Part shown: in pieces, positions 10,288 through 18,123 of the stretch | How the letters are laid out: each line of letters begins with the position of its first letter | How positions within the stretch are numbered: position 1 is the first letter of the stretch | From: Discostella pseudostelligera | Lineage: Eukaryota; Bacillariophyta; Thalassiosirophyceae; Thalassiosirales; Thalassiosiraceae | Direction of reading: 5' to 3' | NCBI GenBank assembly: GCA_036940085.1 | Contig: JALLBK010000348.1 | Span: 1 to 21,556 of the forward strand | Length of the DNA stretch: 21,556 bases | The notes under the pieces: model-generated | Databases searched by the model: none | What the model was told of the DNA's origin: nothing | What the model saw: the letters and a program-made list of their open reading frames with translations, nothing else | Made by a program: the position numbers and the translations under genes

Positions 10288-10433
10288 GGTACGATGGGTG
10301 CGGCAAAAGTCAGATAGGGGATAGGGGCAGCAGCAGCGGAGGCAGCACTCATCCTCATCGTCATCGTCGCGTCCAAAAATGTCTTCCCGCCATTTTGCCC
10401 CTCACCCAAATTGAGAAGCGAGAAACCATTCAT

Positions 10434-10467
10434 AATTTGAATTCTACAAGCTCCTCTGTGAATGTAC
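10434..10467 (+). repeat. Imperfect direct repeat, copy 1
   Basis: This copy starts AATTTGAATTCTACAAGC and ends TGTAC. It matches copy 2 at 10559-10593 at about 28 of 35 aligned positions with one 1-base gap; the offset is 125 bp. An inverted echo of its first 10 bases (AATTCAAATT) lies between the copies near 10500. Confidence 0.6.
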
Positions 10468-10558
10468 TGGTTTCTCACATTTAAACCGAGAAAGGTGAAA
10501 TTCAAATTCAACGAAATCCACTGTACCAGCTACTCATTCTGTATTTGGGAAAGAATCC

Positions 10559-10593
10559 AATTTGAATTCCTACAGGTTCCTCTGTAACCATAC
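10559..10593 (+). repeat. Imperfect direct repeat, copy 2
   Basis: This copy starts AATTTGAATTCCTACAGG and shares the TCCTCTGT core with copy 1. It lies about 410 bp upstream of the m-AAA protease ATG. Function is unknown; it could be a duplicated promoter element or a relic of a local duplication. Confidence 0.6.
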
Positions 10594-10970
10594 GACACTT
10601 AGTATTGAAGGAGATGACAGACGCTACAAATTCCACCGGGGTCGACAGGCAGACCGCGGCAATGAGTCACCGTCGACGAACAGACTGCGAATTTGGCCCC
10701 AGCGCAAAAGCAAGCAAAAGCTAGCTGCTGACGCGACAGGTGGCACCATCGCCATGCTGTCGTCATAAACTCAACGCCGACGCCCGACGCCGCTGGCAGT
10801 ATCGTAGATAGTCTTGATTGTCGCCTCGCAAATTATTGATAGCATCAATTGGACATATTGATCACCATTCTACCGTTTGATCGCACTCCATTCTTCGTCA
10901 TCATTCAAGGTCTTCATTGCTGAAAGTCTGCAACTTGGCTTGGGAGAAATTTTGCAGTAGCACAAAGACG

Positions 10971-13900
10971 ATGATATCCAAGCTCCTCCTCCATCACAAC
11001 CTCCGGCAGCAGTCCCACACTGCCTCAGCTGTCACCTCCTCCATTCGGCAACGAGCACTACTGCGCCATCGCATCAATGATATCACTAAGGCAGCAGCAG
11101 CATCATCAATCAACGGTAGACAGCACTCGTCTTCATCTGGATTGCAGCGACATTATCAACCGCCACCACGACCACTCAGTTCACTTCTCACTACCATCAT
11201 CACCGCCGGCGACGATAGGCATGGCAACAATCGATGGAACAACAGTTATCGACATCGTGTGACATTTTCTTCTTTATCTACTGCCACTAATGACGAAGAC
11301 AGTCATAGGGGAGGGAGATATCATGATGACAGTCATGAAATTCGGGGAAGAATAACTACTTTGGAACATAATGATTTCACTACTTCATCATCACCTCCTA
11401 CTACTAACGCCACCGCCAATCCACAGCAACAAACAATCATTCACAATTTAAACGACCTCTTAATCACTCTCCTATCATCCACAAAAGTGCCCAAGGGATT
11501 TGAGAATTTCTTGCCAAGGAATGCACGCACCGGTGGTGGTTCTGGCGGAAGTGGCAGTGATGGAAACGAGGGTGGTGACGACGACAACAACAAAAAGAAC
11601 GAAAAGGATAATGAGTCAGCGGCGGCATCTTCGAAATCTTCCGACAAAAAAGCATCATCGTTTAGCAGTGAAAGCAACGAAGGATTCGGTGGCAGCGGTG
11701 GTGGTAATAACAACAACAAAAAGAAAGAAGAGGAGCGCAAACGAAAGAAGAAGGAAGATGAAGAAATGCAAATGCAACTTGCCGGTACTACTCTACTACT
11801 TCTAATTGTCTTAGTGGCACGATCCATATTCGAGGAGGAATCCAATCCGAATGGTGTAGGTGGTGTTCGAGCATTGGGTGGGGATGGTCCCGAAGTGACA
11901 TGGTCCGACTTTTACAATTACATGTTAACCGAGGGTGATGTGGACCGGATTGTTGTGGTGAATAAGAAGACGGCAAGGGTGTATTTGCGTCCGGGTGCAC
12001 GGGGTGTGCCGGTGGCAGCGAGTGGAAGGGTGGGTGGTGTCAGCCTTGATGGTGTTGGTGGCGGTGGTGTAGGAAGTGGAGGGGGGGCGATGATGAGGCC
12101 GGCCCGATCATCATCGAGAAATAGTCCAACGGAGGGATCCCACCGTGCTGACGAACATTGGGATGATGGCACGGTTCTAGACATGAACGACAGCTCTGCA
12201 GTATCAAATGCGAGTTCNCAGTATCAAATGCGAGTTCGTCGTCGTCGTCGTCCCTCGGCGGACTGTCCTTTGGGGGCGGAGGTGGTGGCAATCCGTCGCG
12301 GGTGCAGCAACATCAACTAGTGTACCACTTCAACATTGGTAGCGTCGAATCCTTCGAGGATAAGCTTACCCACTCACAGCAAGAGCTTGGCATATCTCCT
12401 CGCGACTACGTCCCGGTTCAGTACGCATCCGAGACGAATTGGGCTATTGAACTTATTAAATCAGCACCTGCACTTTTTGTTATTGGTATTACGGCCTACA
12501 TGCTCCGTGGTATGGGTGGCATTCCCGGCGGAGGAGGTGGCGGACGGGGTGGAATGGGGGGAATTTTTCAGATTGGTAAATCCAATGCAAAGTTAATCAA
12601 AAAGGAGGATGTGAATATCTCCTTCAAGGATGTGGCGGGGTGTCAAGAGGCAAAGAAAGAAATTATGGAGTTTGTTGATTTCTTACAGGATGGCTCTCGA
12701 TTTACCAAGTTGGGTGCTAAGATACCCAAAGGAGCATTACTAACGGGTCCTCCTGGTACGGGCAAGACCCTCCTGGCCAAGGCCGTGGCAGGGGAGGCCA
12801 ACGTTCCATTCTACAGCATTTCCGGATCAGACTTTTTGGAAATGTTCGTCGGCGTGGGACCATCGCGTGTTCGAGATTTGTTCAAGGAGGCACGTGCCAA
12901 TGCCCCTTGCATTGTATTCATTGATGAAATTGATGCCGTCGGTCGGCAGCGCGGACGGGGTGGCTTTGGGGGTGGGAATGATGAGCGGGAGAATACGCTG
13001 AATCAGCTATTAGTTGAGATGGACGGTTTCTCTCCCTCCACTGGTGTGGTAGTGCTGGCTGGTACGAATCGAGTAGACATCCTTGATAAGGCACTGACAC
13101 GGCCTGGACGGTTCGATCGTCAAATTACCGTGGACCTACCCGATCTTAGGGGACGGAAGGAGGTGTTCATGATCCATCTCAAGGGGATCAAGCTCGAGGG
13201 CAGTGCTGAGGATGTTGCTGGACGATTAGCTGGGCTGACACCCGGCTTCTCTGGCGCTGATATTGCCAACGTTTGCAATGAGGCTGCAATTGTAGCAGCA
13301 CGTCGGAAGGGTGAATCGGTTACCATGGATGACTTTGAAAAGGCCACCGATCGTATCGTAGGAGGATTGGAGAGTAATAAGATCATGTCAGAAGACGAGA
13401 AGAGTATTGTTGCTCATCACGAGGCCGGACACGCCGTCGCGGGTTGGTTCCTTGAACATGCCGATCCGTTAGTGAAAGTGACCATTATTCCGCGTAGCAG
13501 TGGAGCATTAGGTTATGCACAATACTTGCCAAAGGAGGTATTCTTAAGGACTCAGGATCAAATTATGGATATCGTCAAGATGGCATTGGCAGGCAGGGCG
13601 GCCGAGGAGGTATTCTTTGGACGGGTCACTACTGGTGCCTCCGATGATTTGAGGCGAGTTACCCAACTAGTTTATAGTACAATTCAATTGTATGGCATGA
13701 ACAGCCGCGTCGGTCAACTCGCTTTTCCAAGAGATTCAAACGAAATGCCTGGCGAACAGAAGCCCTACTCGGATGCAACTGCCGAGGCAATGGATGAAGA
13801 GGCGCGCAACATTGTCAATGAAGCTTACCAGCAAACACTAGAGTTGATTCGGAATAAAAAGCATGAGGTGGAAACTCTGGCAAAGTTACTTTTGGAGAAG

Positions 13901-14104
13901 GAAACTATCACACATGACGATGTCGTTGATGCCATAGGCTCACGGCCCTTTATTGGAAGCTCGATCTACAATGAGTTTGTGAGTCAGAAGAAAGCAATTA
14001 AGGAATTAAAGGAGGATAAGGAGGATAAGGAGGCGAATGACAAATCGGAAGTGAAGGATGAAGAAGAGGAAAATGATGGTTTGACACCGGGGTTAGCGTT
14101 ATAA
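10971..14104 (+). CDS. AFG3: Mitochondrial m-AAA protease subunit (AFG3/Yta10-type FtsH metalloprotease), frame broken at an assembly N
   Basis: This is an ATP-dependent zinc protease of the mitochondrial inner membrane, facing the matrix, for quality control and precursor processing. The N terminus ([14 protein letters not shown]...) is rich in Arg/Ser/Leu and poor in acids, as in mitochondrial presequences. A Gly/Asn/Lys-rich linker follows, then TM1 (about 270-286) and the intermembrane-space FtsH_ext domain (from about 308). That domain is interrupted by about 100 low-complexity residues (345-443) before [15 protein letters not shown]2 is at about 484-505, Walker A GPPGTGKT at 586-593, Walker [11 protein letters not shown] with Asp645-Glu646, and the zinc site HEAGH at 810-814. 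The C terminus is acidic. The frame shifts at 12218, where an N is flanked by two copies of a 19-bp sequence. Counting that 20-bp excess once leaves one continuous frame of about 1037 aa. I treat it as an intact gene with an assembly error. Residue numbers after 12218 assume this. Confidence 0.93.
12199..12237 (+). repeat. 19-bp duplication around a single N (probable contig-join artefact)
   Basis: CAGTATCAAATGCGAGTTC occurs at 12199-12217 and again at 12219-12237, with N at 12218 between. The pattern is that of two contig ends joined by one N without collapsing their overlap. It lies in a Ser/Gly-rich linker of the m-AAA protease gene and shifts the frame by 20 bases. Both sides encode SNASS in their own frame. 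Confidence 0.93.
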
Positions 14105-14775
14105 GTTTAGGAGATCTTGGGCATGGACAAACTAATTTGTTATCAATAGAAATAAATAACAGTGCTGACATGTGTTAGACATCTTTAGACTTAGGGTTTG
14201 CAGCCTACCATATTACATCATTCGTCGACACCTCACTTTGAGCATTCAGGCCTCATCCTTCGTCGTCCCTTCCTTCTTCCATCACAGATTCAATATCCGA
14301 TATCATCAGCTGCAGGATGAGCAATTGCATCGACAACGAACCGTATTCATGAGGTTGGTCTCGCCTGAAACAGCTGAAACTCTGCCACGTGTCAGCTAGA
14401 GTCGACTCGAGTCCAGACGATTCCACTTCTTCCACGTGTAAGATAAAGATAGTCGAGTCAAAAGATCGTCTGTGCTGCGTGCGATCTCGTGACACCAGAA
14501 TTCTGCTGAATTACAGAGCAAATGTATTGATTCCAATGAACAACTCTCCACACTTTCTGCTAATATTATGGCGCGAACCTTTCTCCGTGTACAATCTGCA
14601 CCCAATCAAAATGCCCACCACGTCGACAAACCCACATGCAACACGCAACCATGGTCGGTGCACCATGACAGCCACCCACCATGCAAACACCGCTCGTATC
14701 ATCCATCATCCATGAAGTTGAAGCTCCTTTTTGGCTTTGGGTGCAGCGGGTGCAGTGAAGAAGAGTTGCGCGGTG
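14105..14775. other. Intergenic region between m-AAA protease and repeat-protein genes
   Basis: These 671 bp between two + strand genes must hold the 3' end of one and the promoter of the next. No gene is supported; short frames on both strands look random. An AATAAATAA-type A-rich stretch lies at about 14149-14158, soon after the protease stop. Two CCACGTGT elements occur at 14385-14392 and 14432-14439. Confidence 0.5.
14385..14439 (+). promoter_or_regulatory. Pair of G-box-like CCACGTGT elements
   Basis: CCACGTGT occurs at 14385-14392 and 14432-14439, each with the CACGTG palindrome bound by bHLH and bZIP factors in many eukaryotes. The pair lies about 340-390 bp upstream of the repeat-protein ATG. 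A GTCGACTCGAG sequence lies between them. Regulatory use is inference. Confidence 0.3.
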
Positions 14776-17700
14776 ATGGCTCGTTTCCCCAATGACGATG
14801 GCGGCAGCAGAAGCTTCGCTTCGCCATTCCAGCCGTACTACCCGCAGCAAGATTATTCATCGTATTCTTCAATCTCAGCATCGGCGACGCGTAGGCCTCG
14901 AATCGGCGCTCAGGGAAGACAGCAGCAACGGCAACGAGTGAAAAGTAGTAGCAGGACGACGGCGACGACTTTTGCTTCTGCTGTATCGCCTCCATCGTCT
15001 TCTACCATCCCTAGTAATTCCACCCCAACGAAACAAAGGCGCACACGTCGTATGACGTCGCCATTGCTGGGGGTGGCATCTTCGCCTCCGCATCATCCTG
15101 CAAAGAGATCGCGGCTGGACTCACTCAGGGCACTTGCACCTATGCTACCATCCATCAACCTCTCCTTGTCGTTGCCGGCTCCTCCCATGAAGAGCAAGGC
15201 TTGTCACAAGCCCAAGAGCAATGGAAGCAAAAAGAATTCATTGAAGAATATTCGTGCAATACTGGCCAAGGTGAATCGAGGCAAGAAGACTGCTACTAGC
15301 ACTACGCACTCCCCCAGAACTTCTACTACTACTACAGCAACTACTGTTGCCTTCAGCTATAACTGTCCACAAACAGAAAGCAGCAATAGCTTGGAACAGG
15401 ATGTTCTGTGCATTGGCACAATGGAAACTACCACCGATGATGAATTCATGAGCTTGGAGCCAGATGTATTCAATACCTGTACAAGATTGACGCCTCTTAC
15501 TTTTGATGACACTCAAGTTCCCAACCATTTTAGGAACGATGCAGGAAGCCTCCATGTTATCAATCAGCGCGATGCAATCATGGAAATTGAAGAACCCCTG
15601 TCGTCGAGCATACAATGCTCAACAGAGACGAAGTTGCAGAACGAAGAAGTGACACCACGACCACGCAACCGATGGCTGCAACAACGGAGTGACGAAGGTG
15701 AAGATGAATTCTTGTCTTTGCATCTGGAGGATGATGAAGACATGTTCACACAACTGGAGGAGGGAGAAGACAGGATGTCCATTCATGTGGATGATAGCGA
15801 TAACGAAGAAGAATCATCCGCCCACAAAGTAGTAGTATCCCAAGAAATTTCTCAGGAGGAAGATAACCGAATGAAATTCAACGATATACTAAACAAGGTT
15901 GTCATTTGCCGAGGAGTTGGGTTGAAATCTACACCAGAGATGTTTTACACGTCGTATAATTCTACGGTTTCGGAACTTTCCTACTCCAAGCCCGGTGGCG
16001 AAGGCCACTACTGTTTGTTGAAACGTTGTAATTCCAGTAATGACAGCATCCCATCCTTGTCGGAAGATCACCACAACGCAGAAGTAGTAGGAGCAGTTGC
16101 TGCTGAAGCTCCCATGAATGCATCCAATATGAATGAAGTTTCAGACTCTACCATTGCATGGGGATGCTTGGCCGCGTTGATGAGCTCACCGGCACCAAGT
16201 CCAGTGAGGGAGTGCAAGAAGCGCACAACGCCTGTCAAGAACTTATGGCAAGATGATCTATCTCCTCAGTGTGAGGTACTTGATGACATCGTATCATTGC
16301 CACATGATGATGACGACGACGACGAAGACTTGGACGGTGAATTGCAATCACTTAACCTTGAGGATGTGGCAGATAACTGTAGCATCCCATCTTGTAACGA
16401 TCTCGATGATCATCATCACGAGTTTCTTGATTTTCCATCTTCTCCACCCAAGTCCAAGTCGAGGAAGGTCGAAGACTCTACGTTAGCCTGGAGTGTCCTT
16501 GGGGCAATACTTGGATCACCCGCGCCGTCATCTGTCACGAAAAAGGCTGGGAAGAAATGTGTCAACCTCTGGGACGATGATGGAGAGACTGATGTCCTTG
16601 AAGTAGGAGTTGATGACATGATATCTTTAACTTCAGATGATGACGAGGAAGAAGCCATTGATGATGCTACAGATAACTGCAGCATTCCGTCATGCAATGA
16701 TCCCAACGTTGACGATTGTTTTCCTACTACTCCTCCCAAAGCGAACTCGAGGAAAGCTGAAGACTCCGCCTTGGCTTGGAGTGTCCTCGGGGCAATATTG
16801 GGCTCACCCGCGTCGTCATCGGTTGCGAAAAAGTCTGTGAAGAAATGTATCGACCTCTGGGACGGCAATGGAGAGAGTGATGTCCTTGAAGTAGGCGATG
16901 ACATGATATCATTGCCTCCTTATGATGACGACGACGAAGAGGTGCCCACCTTCGAAGATGAGGCAGATAACTGCAGCATCCCATCTTATAATGATCTCCT
17001 CTCCTATGTTGATGGCTGTACTAGCCTTGACTTTCCTAGTACTCCTACCAAGGCCAACTCGAGGAAAGCTGAAGACTCCGCCTTGGCTTGGAGTGTCCTT
17101 GGGGCAATATTGGGCTCACCCGCGCCGACATCTGTCACGAATAAGTCTGTAAAGCAATGTGTCAACCTCTGGGAAGAAGGCGAAGGAGAGATCGATCCGA
17201 TTCCGGAGATTGGTGGCCAACGTGGCTATATCGACGATGATCTGAGCGAAACTATTGATCTGAATGAACTGCTAGTCGTGTCCGATGATAGTTCTGTTCC
17301 AACTTTTTCGATCGAATCCACGCAGGCTGACTCTGTCCTTGCATGGAGTGCATTGGGAATGCTGCTTGGCTCTCCTGCGCCCAAGTCTATTCCGAAAAAG
17401 TCTGGAAAGAAATGTTCCAATCTCTGGAAAGAAGCCGATGGAGAGTGCGATCATATGCCGGATATTGATGGCCAAAGTTGCGATCATGTAGGAGATGATC
17501 TGAGCGCAACTATTGATCTGAATGAACTACTAGCTGAGCCAGCTGATGTTATTGTTCCAGCAGTTGCGATCGAATCTACGCAGACTGACTCTGTCCTTGC
17601 ATGGAGTGCGTTGGGAATGCTTCTCGGCTCTCCTGCACCCAAGTCAGTCTCGAAAAAGAGGAGTTCCAGGGCGGTTAGTAAAAATCTCTGGGACGATGGT

Positions 17701-17952
17701 ACAGCGATCGAAGATGCCTCGAACGCTGTTCCATTCATCTTTACGGGTGACGAAAACGATTCAATCAGCCTATCCCCGTGGAAAGTTCCATTGGGCCAAA
17801 GGTCGTGGCTTGGATGTCATGATGTATCAGATGGAGAAGACTCACACAGCACGCATTCAAGAGTGCCTTCTCTTTCAGCAACTTCTGATGGCGAGGAGGA
17901 TGCTCCACATACCCCAGTAAGTCAGCTTATTATACTATTTGAAAACATGTAA
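14776..17952 (+). CDS. Large disordered acidic protein with six LAWSxLG/SPAP/NLW repeats, function unknown
   Basis: I do not recognise this 1058-aa protein. Residues 1-170 are basic and Ser/Thr/Pro-rich, with NLS-like clusters KQRRTRR (86-92) and KRSRL (110-114). Residues about 225-400 are acidic. From about 456 to 972 six copies of one module follow: an acidic run (DDMISL, DDDDE), in the central copies DNCSIPSCND, a PSTPPK-like segment, a hydrophobic core such as EDSALAWSVLGAILGSPAP, a Lys stretch, and NLW plus acidic residues. Copies 5-6 carry IDLNELL instead of DNCSIPS. The many SP/TP sites next to basic residues suggest proline-directed kinase substrates, and a nuclear location is plausible. 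There is no membrane segment or known enzyme fold. The start is the first ATG of the frame; the earlier TTG at 14731 is ignored. A perfect GTAAGT donor at 17917 near the end may mean a further 3' exon, so the last 12 residues are uncertain. The repeat structure argues strongly that it is translated. Confidence 0.8.
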   Translation: MARFPNDDGGSRSFASPFQPYYPQQDYSSYSSISASATRRPRIGAQGRQQQRQRVKSSSRTTATTFASAVSPPSSSTIPSNSTPTKQRRTRRMTSPLLGVASSPPHHPAKRSRLDSLRALAPMLPSINLSLSLPAPPMKSKACHKPKSNGSKKNSLKNIRAILAKVNRGKKTATSTTHSPRTSTTTTATTVAFSYNCPQTESSNSLEQDVLCIGTMETTTDDEFMSLEPDVFNTCTRLTPLTFDDTQVPNHFRNDAGSLHVINQRDAIMEIEEPLSSSIQCSTETKLQNEEVTPRPRNRWLQQRSDEGEDEFLSLHLEDDEDMFTQLEEGEDRMSIHVDDSDNEEESSAHKVVVSQEISQEEDNRMKFNDILNKVVICRGVGLKSTPEMFYTSYNSTVSELSYSKPGGEGHYCLLKRCNSSNDSIPSLSEDHHNAEVVGAVAAEAPMNASNMNEVSDSTIAWGCLAALMSSPAPSPVRECKKRTTPVKNLWQDDLSPQCEVLDDIVSLPHDDDDDDEDLDGELQSLNLEDVADNCSIPSCNDLDDHHHEFLDFPSSPPKSKSRKVEDSTLAWSVLGAILGSPAPSSVTKKAGKKCVNLWDDDGETDVLEVGVDDMISLTSDDDEEEAIDDATDNCSIPSCNDPNVDDCFPTTPPKANSRKAEDSALAWSVLGAILGSPASSSVAKKSVKKCIDLWDGNGESDVLEVGDDMISLPPYDDDDEEVPTFEDEADNCSIPSYNDLLSYVDGCTSLDFPSTPTKANSRKAEDSALAWSVLGAILGSPAPTSVTNKSVKQCVNLWEEGEGEIDPIPEIGGQRGYIDDDLSETIDLNELLVVSDDSSVPTFSIESTQADSVLAWSALGMLLGSPAPKSIPKKSGKKCSNLWKEADGECDHMPDIDGQSCDHVGDDLSATIDLNELLAEPADVIVPAVAIESTQTDSVLAWSALGMLLGSPAPKSVSKKRSSRAVSKNLWDDGTAIEDASNAVPFIFTGDENDSISLSPWKVPLGQRSWLGCHDVSDGEDSHSTHSRVPSLSATSDGEEDAPHTPVSQLIILFENM
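16141..17691 (+). repeat. Six-copy coding repeat array (DSxLAWSxLGxxLGSPAP ... NLW)
   Basis: Core copies run from the (E/A/S)DS start to the NLW Trp: 16141-16248, 16471-16572, 16759-16860, 17071-17172, 17326-17427 and 17584-17691. Start-to-start distances are 330, 288, 312, 255 and 258 bp. Trp in LAW, the SP dipeptide and Leu-Trp near the end are present in all six; copy 3 has SPAS instead of SPAP and DLW instead of NLW. Copies 3 and 4 are nearly identical in DNA over about 70 bases; copies 5 and 6 form a second closely related pair with their own spacer. Confidence 0.92.
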
Positions 17953-18123
17953 ACAAGGTGTGAGGTGTGGTCCGACTTCGGCCTTATGCAACTCTGTACA
18001 CTATCGAATTTTACGGGTGCTATCATTCAAGTATAACTCACGCAAAATGTATTAACTGATATTGTAATTTCAAGCATTTCAATTAAATGTATCTTCTCTG
18101 TAACTGAAACTTAGAACGTAGAC
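17953..18123. other. 3'-3' spacer between repeat-protein and NERD1-like genes
   Basis: These 171 bp are AT-rich and lie between convergent stops. No gene is seen. If the GTAAGT at 17917 is a real donor, a terminal exon of the repeat-protein gene would lie here; AG acceptor candidates are near 18074 and 18115. Confidence 0.4.

Larger units (their letters stand above)
10288..10970. other. Divergent promoter region, HACD-like / m-AAA protease
   Basis: No gene is supported in these 683 bp. Short frames at 10257-10511 (-) and 10562-10768 (+) have no recognisable composition. The clearest structure is an imperfect direct repeat of about 35 bp (10434-10467 and 10559-10593). The AFG3-like frame is open back to 10917, but it has no ATG before 10971. 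Confidence 0.5.

Noticed and set aside
11441..11845. Minus-strand Ser/Phe/Pro-rich frame within the m-AAA gene.
   Set aside because: Its low-complexity composition is the reverse complement of Lys/Glu/Asn/Gly codons of the real gene.
12302..12320. Two overlapping genes: an N-terminal protein ending at 12320 and a separate FtsH beginning at 12302.
   Set aside because: The split results from the N and duplicated 19-mer; the halves fit one AFG3-type protein, the FtsH_ext domain being divided between them.
14389..14850. Short frames on both strands in the intergenic region before the repeat gene, including one starting ATGAAGTTGAAGC at 14712.
   Set aside because: The 14712 frame ends at 14795 and is not in frame with the repeat gene; composition is random-like.
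16416..16904. Minus-strand open frame of 162 codons inside the repeat gene, and similar ones near 17226-17738.
   Set aside because: They are antisense shadows repeating with the + strand modules; the + frame is continuous over 3.1 kb and carries the conserved residues.
16141..17691. Reading the periodic array as a CRISPR or satellite.
   Set aside because: The period is uneven (255-330 bp), identity is partial, and conservation follows codons; it is a coding repeat.
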